DNA of 64,000 nucleotides. Source: Alkalihalophilus pseudofirmus (GTDB lineage Bacteria > Bacillota > Bacilli > Bacillales > Bacillaceae_D). The position numbers were made by a program, and so were the translations under genes. The notes beneath the pieces are model-generated. The model searched no databases, had not been told where the DNA came from, and saw only the letters and a list, made by a program, of their open reading frames with translations. Where the stretch lies: positions 2,956,001-3,020,000 of the forward strand of contig NZ_CP117835.1 of assembly GCF_029094545.1 (NCBI RefSeq). The letters run 5' to 3'. Shown here piece by piece: positions 7,739 through 17,442 of this stretch (position 1 is its first letter; every line of letters starts with the position of its first letter).

Positions 7739-8695
7739 TTATGAAAGCAGGGAGGCTAAAATTGCTTTTTGAGCATGCAGTCTATTTTCTGCCTGATCAT
7801 AAATAACAGAATTCCCGCCATCAATTACTTCACTAGTCACTTCTTCACCGCGGTGCGCCGGCAGACAATGAAGAAATAAATAATCTGGTTTTGCATAAGC
7901 TGCTAACGCCTCGTTCACTTGAAAAGGAGTAAATACTTCCATTCTTGCCGCTTGCTCAGCTTCATACCCCATGCTCGCCCATACATCTGTGTAAATCACA
8001 TCAGCATCATTAACAGCATAAGCAGGGTCATTGGACTGTGATAAGATGGCTCCAGTTTCTTTAGCTGCTTCAACAGCTTGATTAAAAATGTCTTGATTGA
8101 CCTCATATCCTTCAGGCGTTGCAATAGCTACATCCATCCCCGCTTTTGCACCGGCTGCCAAAAGAGAATGGGCCACATTATTCCCATCTCCAACATAGGC
8201 CATCTTTATTTTCCCTTGATTTGGTTTATGCTCTTTAATAGTTAAAAGATCTGCAAGCGCCTGGCATGGATGAAACGCATCAGTCAGCGCATTGATTACC
8301 GGAACATCTGCATGAGCTGCTAGTTCTTCGACCATTTCATGGGAGTTTGTGCGAATCATGATCGCATCTACATAGCGTGACAAAACTTTAGCTGTATCCA
8401 TGATCGGTTCACCACGGCCAATCTGAAGATCTTTTGGGCTCAAAAACAACGCATGCCCCCCTAATTGAGTCATTCCTACTTCAAATGATACCCTTGTTCT
8501 TGTAGAAGAATTCTCAAAGATCATTCCTAACGATTTACCGTTAAGTAATGGCTGAATCGATTTTTCTTTCGCCTCAGTTTTAAGCTGCATAGCTGTTTTT
8601 AGTAACTGATTGACTTCTTCTGGAGTATAATCCAATAACGTAAGAAAATCTCTTCCTTTGATTGATGTCTTGCTCTCTATTGTTTGGTTGCTCAC
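7739..8695 (-). CDS. argF: ornithine carbamoyltransferase
   Basis: This enzyme joins ornithine and carbamoyl phosphate to give citrulline, the step after CarAB in arginine synthesis. At 318 residues it has all the signatures: the carbamoyl-phosphate loop STRTR (about 64-68), HPCQ, and HCLPAHRG for ornithine. The start is GTG at 8695, six bases after AAGGTG. A GTG nine bases further up lies inside that ribosome site and is unlikely. It is the last gene of the argCJBD-carAB-argF row, 24 bp after carB, and so receives carbamoyl phosphate made by the preceding genes' products. Confidence 0.96.
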   Translation of the reverse strand: MSNQTIESKTSIKGRDFLTLLDYTPEEVNQLLKTAMQLKTEAKEKSIQPLLNGKSLGMIFENSSTRTRVSFEVGMTQLGGHALFLSPKDLQIGRGEPIMDTAKVLSRYVDAIMIRTNSHEMVEELAAHADVPVINALTDAFHPCQALADLLTIKEHKPNQGKIKMAYVGDGNNVAHSLLAAGAKAGMDVAIATPEGYEVNQDIFNQAVEAAKETGAILSQSNDPAYAVNDADVIYTDVWASMGYEAEQAARMEVFTPFQVNEALAAYAKPDYLFLHCLPAHRGEEVTSEVIDGGNSVIYDQAENRLHAQKAILASLLS

Positions 8696-8719
8696 ATCCA
8701 ACACACCTTCACATGATTA

Positions 8720-11700
8720 TTATACTAATTCCTTCGTTCTCATTCTCCATTCTTGAATCGACAGTAAATGATCGCAACAAGGTTTATTTCCTTTTAAAAG
8801 CGCTTCTAACGTCGTTAATTCTGTTATTACATTTACACGCTGCTTCAATGCTTCGATTCGTTTATCCATTCCTGTTTTAAATCCTGGCTTAGGCAGGCTG
8901 ATTAGAAGAGCTGCCCCGTCAGATTGTATCCATTCACTAAATCCCTCTTCTTCGATCGTGAACCCTTCTGCTGCTAATTGTTGCTTGTAGCAGTCAAGCT
9001 CACTGCTATACATCTCATCGATCTCAATAAAAACAGAACGGTTTACTGTGTTCGATACTGAAGTTCCCATATCCAATGCTTCAAATGTCTTCTTAAATGC
9101 CTCATTTAAATCTGAACTAATGCTGATTAATTCACCTGTCGATTTCATTTCGGCTTCAAGAATAGGGTCAACTCCTGAGAGCTTTTGATAAGAAAACACC
9201 GGTGCTTTTACTGTATAAAAGCCTGGAATCTCTCCATAACCATTATGTGAGGTAACCTCAGCTAAGGATTTACCTAATAAGAGATGAATTGTATATTCAA
9301 TTAAATTTTCACCATTGATTTTGCTTAAAATAGGAACCGTTCTTGATGCTCTCGGATTAATCTCGATCACATAAAGACTTTCCTCAAACAAAACAAACTG
9401 AACATTAAATATGCCTCTAAGGTCCATTCCTTTTGCCATCTTACTCGTGTAAGTTAAGATTAATTCTTTGACTTCATCAGACACAGAATAAGATGGTGTG
9501 ACAGCTATACTATCACCTGAGTGCACTCCTGCTTTTTCGATTTGTTCAAATAAGCCTGCAATATAGATATCGTTTCCGTCTGTTAAAACGTCTACCTCTA
9601 GCTCCACTCCAGGATAATACGCATCAATTAACAGCGGGTAAGTTAGATCATATTGTTTTGAGTCTAGAACCTCTTTTAGCTCTTGTTTTGACGTAGCAAT
9701 CATCATGCCCTGACCGCCAATAACATACGACGGTCTAACTAAAACAGGGTATCCAATCTCGCTTGCTTTCTCAATCGCATCTGCTTTGTGCTCTGCCGTC
9801 ACGCCAGGAATGTGAGGGACATTTACCTGATTCATAAACTCATAAAATTTCCCTCTGTCTTCAAGTTGATCAATCGTTTCTGTTTTCGTCCCATAAATGT
9901 GAATGCCCGCTTCCTCTAAACCTTCAACTAATGAGATCGCGGTCTGCCCTCCAAGCCCGACTACCACTCCTTCAGGCTCTTCGATGTCAATTATATTGAG
10001 CACATCTTCTACTGTAAGCGGCTCAAAATATAAGCGGTCAGCCGTGGCATAATCGGTGCTGACAGTCTCTGGATTATTGTTAATAATAATCGCTTCATAC
10101 CCTAATTGATGCAGACTTTTTGCCCCGTGAACCGAACAATAATCAAATTCAATCCCTTGACCAATACGGATAGGTCCAGATCCAAGAATGATGATTTTCT
10201 TTTTATCTTGTGTGACCTCTACGTCTCCTTCACCGCTCCAGCTAGAGTAATAATAAGAGGTAGAAGCCGTAAATTCTCCAGCACATGTATCAACCATTTT
10301 ATAAGCAGGAGTGACGCCCAACCCTTTTCTTTTTTGACGAATAGCAAGCTCAGATACTCCCCATTGTTTTGCGAGCCACTGATCTTGGAATCCATTCACT
10401 TTATAAACATGCATCTTCTCCTTTGTTACAGCTTCGAGCGTTTGTTTTGATATGTCTTTTTCTATATCCACGAGATGGAGAAAAGCCCGTAAGAAGAAGT
10501 GGTTAATTTGTGTTTCATGATGAATTTCTTCGACTGTAATCCCTTTTCTAAGTAAATCCATAATCGCAAAAAAGCGGCGATCGTCGGCTTTCTTAACTAT
10601 TTGCCATAACTCTTGATCATTCAAAGATTTCAAGCTTGGTAAACTAAGCCCTTCTACTTTAATTTCAAGCGACCTAACAGCTTTTTGAATACCTGCTTCA
10701 AGATTTCTCTCGATTGCCATAACTTCACCTGTGGCCTTCATCTGCGTACCAAGCTGGCGCTCTGCTTGAGTCAGCTTATCAAACGGCCAGCGTGGAAACT
10801 TGACAACTACATAATCTAGAGCAGGTTCAAAGCTTGCATACGTATGTCCAGTTACTGGGTTGATTAGTTCATGCAGCTGATAACCAATGCTTAACTTCGC
10901 TGCCATTCTTGCAATCGGATAACCGGTTGCCTTAGAAGCCAAAGCAGACGAACGGCTAACACGAGGGTTCACTTCAATTAAGTAGTATCTTTTACTATAC
11001 GGATCGAGAGCAAATTGAATGTTACATCCTCCGACAATCCCGAGCGCACGAATGATTTTCACAGATACAGAACGCAGCATTTGATATTCAACATCCGTTA
11101 AGGTCTGTGAGGGTGCCACTACCATTGAGTCACCCGTGTGAATCCCAACAGGATCGATATTTTCCATATTACAGATTGTAATGCACGTATCATTTTCATC
11201 TCGCATGACTTCATATTCAATTTCTTTAAAGCCAGCAATGCTTTTCTCTACTAGGCATTGATTAATCGGGCTAAGAGCGAGCCCTCCTTTAATAATGCGC
11301 AGAAGTTCAGCCTCGTTTTCTGCAATTCCGCCTCCTGCGCCCCCAAGGGTATAGGCTGGTCTTACAATAATTGGGTAGCCTACGCTTTCGGCGAATTGAA
11401 GCGCGCCATCAACAGTCGTTACAATGTCACTTTCTGGGACTGGTTCGTTCAATTCATGCATTAATGCACGAAACTCTTCTCGGTCTTCTCCTTTTTTGAT
11501 CGATTCAATTGGAGTTCCAAGTAATTCAACGTCTAACTCTTCTAAGATCCCTTTATCATGAAGAGCTAAAGCTAAATTTAGCCCCGTTTGACCTCCTAGT
11601 GTGGCTAAAATCCCATCAGGCTTTTCTTTTTGTATAATCTTTTTAATACTTTCAACCGTCAACGGCTCAAAATAGACGACATCTGCACACGCTTCATCAG

Positions 11701-11866
11701 TCATAACTGTTGCTGGATTATTATTAACTAGGATTACTTTTATTCCTTCTTCTTTTAATGCAAGGCATGCTTGTGTACCTGCATAATCAAACTCTGCTGC
11801 CTGGCCGATCACAATTGGACCAGAACCAATAACGAGCACAGATTGTATCTGTTCTTGTTTAGGCAT
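8720..11866 (-). CDS. carB: carbamoyl-phosphate synthase, arginine-linked large subunit
   Basis: The 1048-residue protein has two homologous ATP-grasp halves. The first starts at SVLVIGSGPIVIGQAAEFDYAG and the second at IIILGSGPIRIGQGIEFDY. They are joined by an oligomerisation part and end in an MGS-like allosteric domain. It makes carbamoyl phosphate from bicarbonate, ammonia (channelled from CarA) and two ATP. The ATG at 11866 overlaps the carA stop by eight bases, so translation is coupled. A reading start 22 codons earlier lies inside carA and has no support. Its place in the arg operon marks it as the arginine enzyme, separate from the pyrimidine one. Confidence 0.96.
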   Translation of the reverse strand: MPKQEQIQSVLVIGSGPIVIGQAAEFDYAGTQACLALKEEGIKVILVNNNPATVMTDEACADVVYFEPLTVESIKKIIQKEKPDGILATLGGQTGLNLALALHDKGILEELDVELLGTPIESIKKGEDREEFRALMHELNEPVPESDIVTTVDGALQFAESVGYPIIVRPAYTLGGAGGGIAENEAELLRIIKGGLALSPINQCLVEKSIAGFKEIEYEVMRDENDTCITICNMENIDPVGIHTGDSMVVAPSQTLTDVEYQMLRSVSVKIIRALGIVGGCNIQFALDPYSKRYYLIEVNPRVSRSSALASKATGYPIARMAAKLSIGYQLHELINPVTGHTYASFEPALDYVVVKFPRWPFDKLTQAERQLGTQMKATGEVMAIERNLEAGIQKAVRSLEIKVEGLSLPSLKSLNDQELWQIVKKADDRRFFAIMDLLRKGITVEEIHHETQINHFFLRAFLHLVDIEKDISKQTLEAVTKEKMHVYKVNGFQDQWLAKQWGVSELAIRQKRKGLGVTPAYKMVDTCAGEFTASTSYYYSSWSGEGDVEVTQDKKKIIILGSGPIRIGQGIEFDYCSVHGAKSLHQLGYEAIIINNNPETVSTDYATADRLYFEPLTVEDVLNIIDIEEPEGVVVGLGGQTAISLVEGLEEAGIHIYGTKTETIDQLEDRGKFYEFMNQVNVPHIPGVTAEHKADAIEKASEIGYPVLVRPSYVIGGQGMMIATSKQELKEVLDSKQYDLTYPLLIDAYYPGVELEVDVLTDGNDIYIAGLFEQIEKAGVHSGDSIAVTPSYSVSDEVKELILTYTSKMAKGMDLRGIFNVQFVLFEESLYVIEINPRASRTVPILSKINGENLIEYTIHLLLGKSLAEVTSHNGYGEIPGFYTVKAPVFSYQKLSGVDPILEAEMKSTGELISISSDLNEAFKKTFEALDMGTSVSNTVNRSVFIEIDEMYSSELDCYKQQLAAEGFTIEEEGFSEWIQSDGAALLISLPKPGFKTGMDKRIEALKQRVNVITELTTLEALLKGNKPCCDHLLSIQEWRMRTKELV

Positions 11867-12938
11867 ACGTCTTCTCTCTCCCTTTCTTATGAACCATCTG
11901 CATAAAATCATTGAAATAATGAGCACTATCACTTGGGCCCGGATGAGCTTCTGGATGAAATTGAAGGGTCATAACGGCCCATTCATTATGGATTAACCCT
12001 TCAATTGATGAATCATTTATATTCATGAATTTCGGACTGAAACCTGTCTGAATTAAGGAATCTTCCTTTACTACGTAGCTATGATTTTGCGATGTCATGT
12101 ACACTTTATTTGTCATGCAGTCAATCACCGGCTGATTTGCTCCCCGATGACCAAAACGCAGCTTCTCTGTGTCAGCGCCAAATGCCAGCGCAAGCAGCTG
12201 ATGGCCTAAGCAGATTCCCATGGTAGGAAATGTCATAGCCAGCTTTTTTATAGAAGGCAGCAAATGGACTAAACGTTTTGGATTACCAGGCCCGTTAGAT
12301 AACAGCACTCCATCAGGCTTAAGTGCTTCCACCTCTTCAAACGTTGAGTGAAAAGGCATAATCGTCACTTTACAATCAAGATCAAGAAGGTGATCAATAA
12401 TTGATTTTTTATACCCATAATCCATCACAACAATATGGGTATCACCGCTTCCTAGCTGCATTGGTTTGGTGACAGATACGTCCGCAACGACATCTTGATC
12501 AGCTAAATTAGGGATTAATTCGAAATCAACCTCTTTTAAGTCAGTTGTTAAGTTTGCCCTCATATCACCTTTTTCACGAATACGTTTTACAATCGCCCGT
12601 GTGTCCACCCCCGTTAAGAGCGGGATTCCTGCTTTGGCGCAGCTTGTGGTAAGGTTATCTTCGGAATCATAGTGATACCCCTCATCACTAAGCTTGTGAA
12701 CAATGAGGGCAGCTGCCTGAGAGCTTCTGCTTTCATTATCCACAGCATTCACACCATAATTTCCTATTAACGGATACGTAAACACGACCATTTGCCCTTT
12801 AAATGACGGATCAGTCATCACTTCCTGATACCCCGTCATCCCTGTAAAAAAGACGATTTCTCCATGTACATGCTTTTGATCTCCTGTAAGCTCTCCTTCA
12901 AAAACTTCCCCGGTTTCAAGTACAATGTAGCCTTTCAT
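11859..12938 (-). CDS. carA: carbamoyl-phosphate synthase, arginine-linked small subunit
   Basis: This glutamine amidotransferase subunit of 359 residues supplies ammonia to CarB. The N-terminal CPSase domain contains FTGMTGYQEVMTDPS. The class I amidotransferase domain has the Cys nucleophile in GICLGHQLL and the His/Glu pair in QFHPEAHPGP. I use the ATG at 12938, nine bases from GGAGG; a TTG one codon earlier is possible. The end overlaps carB. Some 90 bp separate it from argD, and that gap holds an ArgR-like site. Confidence 0.95.
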   Translation of the reverse strand: MKGYIVLETGEVFEGELTGDQKHVHGEIVFFTGMTGYQEVMTDPSFKGQMVVFTYPLIGNYGVNAVDNESRSSQAAALIVHKLSDEGYHYDSEDNLTTSCAKAGIPLLTGVDTRAIVKRIREKGDMRANLTTDLKEVDFELIPNLADQDVVADVSVTKPMQLGSGDTHIVVMDYGYKKSIIDHLLDLDCKVTIMPFHSTFEEVEALKPDGVLLSNGPGNPKRLVHLLPSIKKLAMTFPTMGICLGHQLLALAFGADTEKLRFGHRGANQPVIDCMTNKVYMTSQNHSYVVKEDSLIQTGFSPKFMNINDSSIEGLIHNEWAVMTLQFHPEAHPGPSDSAHYFNDFMQMVHKKGREKTYA

Positions 12939-12980
12939 CAACTAATCCCTCCACATCCATCGAATGAATATTCTTTATAT

Positions 12981-12996
12981 AGTATTTTTATACATT
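12981..12996 (-). promoter_or_regulatory. possible second ArgR box, argD / carA gap
   Basis: The AT-rich near-palindrome AGTATTTTTATACATT resembles the core of the Bacillus ArgR/AhrC box (TGAATAAAAATTCA type). It is weaker than the box at argC. An internal, arginine-controlled promoter for carAB-argF is possible, but no clear -35/-10 pair was found. Confidence 0.35.
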
Positions 12997-13029
12997 CTTT
13001 TTCTAAAAAAAGAGCATTATGCAGCTTAC

Positions 13030-14187
13030 CTATTGAGTCAAAAGTGTACTTGATTTAAACACATTTTTTACTGCTTCTACAGCTTGTTCTAATTGCTCAT
13101 TTGTTACAACTAATGGCGGTAAAAGACGCAAAACATTCGGTCCAGCTTGCAATACGAGAAGCTTTTGCTCTCTTAATGCAGCAACTAATGGCGCTGCTTC
13201 ATGCTTGCATTCAATCCCGATCATCAGCCCTTTTCCGCGTACCTCAACGATCTCATCCACTTTCTTGCTGAAATCGATAAGCTCATTGATGACCCATTTT
13301 CCTTTTTTCGTGACATCTTCTAATAAGTTCTCTGTCACAACTTCTTTTAATACCGCATTAACTGCTGCCATCGCTAGAGGATTCCCGCCAAATGTTGAAC
13401 CATGACTGCCCGCTTGGAAGTAAGGCGTTAAATGTTCTTTGCCTAGCATTGCTCCAACAGGAAACCCGTTTCCGAGTCCTTTTGCAGCAGTAATGATATC
13501 TGGTGATAAGCCGTATTGTTCGTAAGCAAACAATGTGCCTGTTCTGCCGATTCCGGTTTGAACTTCATCGATAATAAGCAAGCATCCGTGCAATTCAGTC
13601 ACTTCTTTTAACTTATCAGCAAAAGCTTGAGTCATTGGAGTAACCCCGCCTTCCCCTTGGATGACTTCAACCATAATCGCAGCCACTTCAGAATCAACGG
13701 CATCGCTTAGGGCATTCTCATCATTGTAAGGAAGATACTCAAATTCAGATAGAAGCGGTCCATAGCCTTCATGAACTTTTGATTGGCCTGTAGCTGACAT
13801 GCTTCCTATTGTACGGCCATGAAACGACTGATGAAAGCTAAGAATTTTATGTTTGCCCGTTGCTTTCCTAGCGAGCTTGATCGCCGCTTCATTCGCTTCT
13901 GCCCCACTGTTACAAAAGAATACTTTATCTAAAACGCTGTAATCCGTCAGTGTTTTTGCAGCCTGTTCTTGTTGTTTAATTTGAAATAGATTGGACACAT
14001 GCCATAAACTCTCGACTTGTTCTTTCACTGCTTGATTAACTTTTGGATGACAGTGACCTAGATTACAAACAGCAATACCAGCTACAAAATCGAGATAAGT
14101 CACACCAGAGCTATCGACTAATAGAGCTCCCTCTCCACTTACTGGTTCTAGCTGCCACCTAGCATATGTAGGAAATAAAGCACTCAT
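13030..14187 (-). CDS. argD: acetylornithine aminotransferase
   Basis: This PLP enzyme of class III aminotransferases (385 residues) converts N-acetylglutamate semialdehyde to N-acetylornithine. Visible marks are FCNSGAEANEAAIKLARK, the Asp of LLIIDEVQTGIGRTG and the PLP-binding Lys near residue 236 in AAKGLGNGFPVGA. The start ATG follows GAGGAGAG at a good distance. It lies 13 bp after argB, so the two are co-transcribed. The length is normal for the Bacillus enzyme. It might also serve lysine synthesis, as some ArgD proteins do, but the operon fixes its main role. Confidence 0.95.
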   Translation of the reverse strand: MSALFPTYARWQLEPVSGEGALLVDSSGVTYLDFVAGIAVCNLGHCHPKVNQAVKEQVESLWHVSNLFQIKQQEQAAKTLTDYSVLDKVFFCNSGAEANEAAIKLARKATGKHKILSFHQSFHGRTIGSMSATGQSKVHEGYGPLLSEFEYLPYNDENALSDAVDSEVAAIMVEVIQGEGGVTPMTQAFADKLKEVTELHGCLLIIDEVQTGIGRTGTLFAYEQYGLSPDIITAAKGLGNGFPVGAMLGKEHLTPYFQAGSHGSTFGGNPLAMAAVNAVLKEVVTENLLEDVTKKGKWVINELIDFSKKVDEIVEVRGKGLMIGIECKHEAAPLVAALREQKLLVLQAGPNVLRLLPPLVVTNEQLEQAVEAVKNVFKSSTLLTQ

Positions 14188-14200
14188 TCTTATCTCTCCT

Positions 14201-14986
14201 CTACATCACCGGCTGATTGCTTAGTGATTTTGAAATTTTTGTTCCTATTAGATCTCCATTAAATAATGATTGATTTGATTTCCCGTTCATGATTGTTACT
14301 GATTGCACATTCCCCGTTAAGCTTTTCATAGCGGCTTTTACTTTAGGAATCATCCCGCCATATACCGTTCCATCTTCAATCAATTGATCAACTTCTTCAC
14401 AGGTTGCAGATTCTATCAAATCACCATCTTTTAAAATGCCGTCCACATCTGTTACAAATACTAGCTCTTCTGCTTGAGTAGCTCTAGCAATCGCCGCCGC
14501 TGCACTATCTGCATTTACATTATAGTGGTGACCTTCTTCATTCATTCCAATTGGAGCTATTACAGGAACGAGATGTTGGTCGAGTAATTGATAAATAAGG
14601 TCCGTATTAATTTGTACCGGTTCTCCTACAAAGCCTAAGTTCTCCTCATCCACTGCCTCAACTTTCATCAGTCCGCCGTCTAAGCCTGATAACCCGACAG
14701 CTAATGTATCAGCTAGTTGAACTTTGGTAACCAGCGCTTTATTTACCTTGCCGCAAAGAACCATCTCAACTGCCTGCAAAACATCGAGAGTAGTCTTTCT
14801 CAACCCATTTACAAACGTAGATTCGATGTTTAATTGATTCAGAGTTTGATTGATATGGGGTCCTCCGCCATGAACGATGATCACTTTCTTACCGCTTTTC
14901 ACTAAATCGGTAATTGTGTTGAAAAATGATGGGGTTAACTGATCAAGTGTACTTCCGCCGCATTTAATGATGATAAGATCTTTCAT
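14201..14986 (-). CDS. argB: acetylglutamate kinase
   Basis: This 261-residue amino-acid kinase phosphorylates N-acetylglutamate, the second step of the pathway. The N-terminal Lys-Gly loop (IIIKCGGSTLDQL), GGGPHINQTL and the C-terminal NVNADSAAAAIARA are typical. The ATG at 14986 has a strong AAGGAGG eight bases before it. A start 17 codons earlier would run into argJ and shift the first beta strand, so I reject it. It lies 13 bp after argJ and 13 bp before argD. It lacks the N-terminal helix of the arginine-inhibited hexameric kinases. Confidence 0.95.
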   Translation of the reverse strand: MKDLIIIKCGGSTLDQLTPSFFNTITDLVKSGKKVIIVHGGGPHINQTLNQLNIESTFVNGLRKTTLDVLQAVEMVLCGKVNKALVTKVQLADTLAVGLSGLDGGLMKVEAVDEENLGFVGEPVQINTDLIYQLLDQHLVPVIAPIGMNEEGHHYNVNADSAAAAIARATQAEELVFVTDVDGILKDGDLIESATCEEVDQLIEDGTVYGGMIPKVKAAMKSLTGNVQSVTIMNGKSNQSLFNGDLIGTKISKSLSNQPVM

Positions 14987-14999
14987 AACAGCTTCCTCC

Positions 15000-16235
15000 T
15001 TATGTCCGGTAGCCAGCATTAATTCTGACGTATTCATACGTTAAATCACAGCCCCAAGCTTTGCCGAACCCTTCTCCGACATGAAGGTCTACTGAAATAA
15101 TGACTGTATCGTTCTCCTTCATATAAGCTGTCGCTTCTTCTTCAGAAAAAGCTAATGGACTGCTTGATTCCAACGTTTTAATCGGGCCAATTCCGATATC
15201 AATGGTATCTGGATTAATGTCACATTCACTGTAACCGATCGCGCAAATAATTCGTCCCCAATTGGCATCTGTTCCGTACACCGCTGATTTAACTAAGTCA
15301 GAGCCGACAATTTGTTTGGCAATTTTCCCAGCTTCCTCATCATTTTTAGCCCCATTTACTTGAACTTCAATTAATTTAGACGCCCCTTCACCGTCACGGG
15401 CGATCAATTTTGATAAATCCTCACATGCTGCTTCTAATGCTTGATAGAAAGCATCCCAATCCGGGTGGCTTTGAGTGAGCGGCTGGTTCTTTGCGAGGCC
15501 CGAAGCCATTACTACGACCATATCATTTGTTGACGTGTCTCCGTCGACAGTGATGCGGTTAAAGGTTTTATTCGTAATGGAAGACAACGCTGATTGCAGG
15601 ATATCAGGTTCAATATTGGCATCAGTCGTAATAAAGGACAGCATCGTTGCCATATTAGGATGAATCATCCCAGAGCCTTTAGCTACCCCCCCGATTGATA
15701 TACACTCCCCATCAATCGATACTTGATAACATGTATGTTTCTGAATCGTATCCGTCGTTAAAATGGCTTGATTAAACGCATAAGCTGCTTCTTTTGTTGA
15801 ACTTGGTACAAGTTGGGTAATACCCTTTTCAATTTTATCCATCTGTAAAAATTCACCGATGACACCAGTTGAAGTGACAGCTACTAGGTGATCTTCAATC
15901 CCAAAGTGTACAGCGGATAATTGACGCATTTTATAAGCATCCTCTAAGCCTTTCTGACCTGTACAAGCATTTGCATTACCGCTGTTTACAACAAGTGCTT
16001 GGATTTTACCCTCTTTTTGAATACTTTCCTGCGTTACTTTTAACGGTGCTGCCTGCATTTTATTCAATGTATATACAGCAGCTGCACTGCAAGGAACGTC
16101 ACTGAAAATCGCACCCAGGTCATTTCTCTTTCTCTTAACCCCAGTGTGAACTCCAACAGCACTAAAGCCTTTTGGCGTTGTAATACCGCCTTCATCTATT
16201 TTTGATATGTGAACCTCTTTACTTAGTACACTCAC
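15000..16235 (-). CDS. argJ: glutamate N-acetyltransferase / ornithine acetyltransferase
   Basis: This 411-residue enzyme recycles the acetyl group from acetylornithine to glutamate. It is an Ntn-type protein that cuts itself into alpha and beta chains. The cleavage site is visible as KGSGMIHPNMATMLSF, with the Thr of ATML becoming the nucleophile. The GTG start at 16235 lies just after AAGGGGTGG, at the argC stop; a start 18 codons upstream would be inside argC. Whether it is mono- or bifunctional cannot be read from the sequence. No argA-type gene is visible nearby. Confidence 0.94.
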   Translation of the reverse strand: MSVLSKEVHISKIDEGGITTPKGFSAVGVHTGVKRKRNDLGAIFSDVPCSAAAVYTLNKMQAAPLKVTQESIQKEGKIQALVVNSGNANACTGQKGLEDAYKMRQLSAVHFGIEDHLVAVTSTGVIGEFLQMDKIEKGITQLVPSSTKEAAYAFNQAILTTDTIQKHTCYQVSIDGECISIGGVAKGSGMIHPNMATMLSFITTDANIEPDILQSALSSITNKTFNRITVDGDTSTNDMVVVMASGLAKNQPLTQSHPDWDAFYQALEAACEDLSKLIARDGEGASKLIEVQVNGAKNDEEAGKIAKQIVGSDLVKSAVYGTDANWGRIICAIGYSECDINPDTIDIGIGPIKTLESSSPLAFSEEEATAYMKENDTVIISVDLHVGEGFGKAWGCDLTYEYVRINAGYRT

Positions 16236-16248
16236 TTCATCCACCCCT

Positions 16249-17286
16249 TTATGGATAGGTTGGCACCACATTAAGACCTGTTGCTTCATCCCATCCGTTC
16301 ATAATGTTCCAGTTTTGAATCGCTTGCCCTGAAGCTCCTTTTACCACATTATCAATCACGGAAATGACTGTTATTCTATTTGTTCGTTCGTCATAACCGA
16401 TCCCGATATCACAAAAGTTGCTTCCATATACTTCTTTTGTTGCTGGGTATGACCCAGCTGGCCTTATTCGAACAAAACGGCTCTCTTTATACGTTTCTTC
16501 GTATAATCCTCTGAGCGCTGCTTCTGAAGTAGGTTTGATGGAGACTCCATACATCGTTGCCATAATTCCTCTAACCATCGGAACAAGATGAGGCTGGAAT
16601 GTAATAGCGCCTGCCTTGTCATTCCAAGACTTCAATACTTGCTCGATTTCAGGAATATGCTTGTGGGTATTCACTTGATAAGCTTTAAAATTCTCATTCA
16701 TCTCACTAAAATGGGTCATTAGGCTTGGCGTACGGCCAGCACCAGATGTCCCTGACTTCGCATCAATAATAATTGAGTTTGGATCGATCAACCCTTCTTT
16801 AATAAGCGGAGCAAGCCCTAATAAAATCGCAGTAGGGTAACAGCCTGGGTTTGCAATGATATCAGCTTCTTTTATCTCGGCCTGATTCCATTCCGATAGT
16901 CCGTATACCGCTTGATTTAAGAGATTACTAGATGCAGATGGGCGCTTATACCAAGCCGTGTAAGTATCAGGATCTTCTAATCGCAAGTCTCCTGACAAGT
17001 CGATGACTTGAGCTCCGTGTTGAGCTAATAATGCAGTCAATTCACTTGATACCCCAGGAGGAGTAGCTAGAAAAACAATATCTACTTCGCTTGCGACCTT
17101 TTGTGCATCAAGTTCTTCTAATTTTTGTTCATACATTGCTGTTAAATGAGGATAAGATTCATGAATATGCAAATCCTGTTTTGAAGATGTATACGTGATG
17201 ATTTCTTCTGCCTCGGGATGCTGCCATAACAGGCGCAGCAGATCGGCTCCACCATAACCTGTAGCACCAATAATTCCAACCTTCAC
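16249..17286 (-). CDS. argC: N-acetyl-gamma-glutamyl-phosphate reductase
   Basis: This 345-residue NADPH-dependent reductase is the third enzyme of arginine synthesis. The N-terminal GIIGATGYGGADLLRLL binds the nucleotide, the catalytic Cys is in NPGCYPTAILLG, and a His lies in the later QPHLVPMVRG motif. It is the first gene of the operon. The start is GTG, eight bases from GGAGAG. The leader is short (about 37 bp from the predicted start of transcription) and shows no attenuator. Confidence 0.95.
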   Translation of the reverse strand: MKVGIIGATGYGGADLLRLLWQHPEAEEIITYTSSKQDLHIHESYPHLTAMYEQKLEELDAQKVASEVDIVFLATPPGVSSELTALLAQHGAQVIDLSGDLRLEDPDTYTAWYKRPSASSNLLNQAVYGLSEWNQAEIKEADIIANPGCYPTAILLGLAPLIKEGLIDPNSIIIDAKSGTSGAGRTPSLMTHFSEMNENFKAYQVNTHKHIPEIEQVLKSWNDKAGAITFQPHLVPMVRGIMATMYGVSIKPTSEAALRGLYEETYKESRFVRIRPAGSYPATKEVYGSNFCDIGIGYDERTNRITVISVIDNVVKGASGQAIQNWNIMNGWDEATGLNVVPTYP

Positions 17287-17330
17287 AATTCAACTCTCCA
17301 TTTCCGCGTCTCGCATTTATCTTGTTTCCC

Positions 17331-17359
17331 ATTATAAGTATGAATAAAAATAAATTCAA
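17331..17359 (-). promoter_or_regulatory. argC promoter overlapped by an ArgR (AhrC) box
   Basis: On the minus strand, -35 TTGAAT (17354-17359) and -10 TATAAT (17331-17336) are 17 bp apart. The plus-strand segment 17340-17359, ATGAATAAAAATAAATTCAA, is close to the B. subtilis ARG-box consensus (CATGAATAAAAATTCAAG) and fills the spacer and -35. Binding of arginine-loaded ArgR there would block RNA polymerase. A second, weaker AT-rich half site follows at about 17361-17388. Confidence 0.8.
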
Positions 17360-17410
17360 CTGTATTTTTATTTTATTTTTCATTTATCTAAATTTTCTTC
17401 TTTAGACAAC

Positions 17411-17435
17411 AAAAAAACGCGGCATCTAACCGCGC
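17411..17435 (-). terminator. terminator of the ctaG-sco-redox unit
   Basis: On the minus strand GCGCGG-TTAGAT-GCCGCG is followed by seven T residues. It lies eight bases after the stop codon of the redox lipoprotein gene. Its presence after the codons beyond the in-frame TGA supports the view that the whole frame is one gene. Confidence 0.85.
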
Positions 17436-17442
17436 TTCTCTG

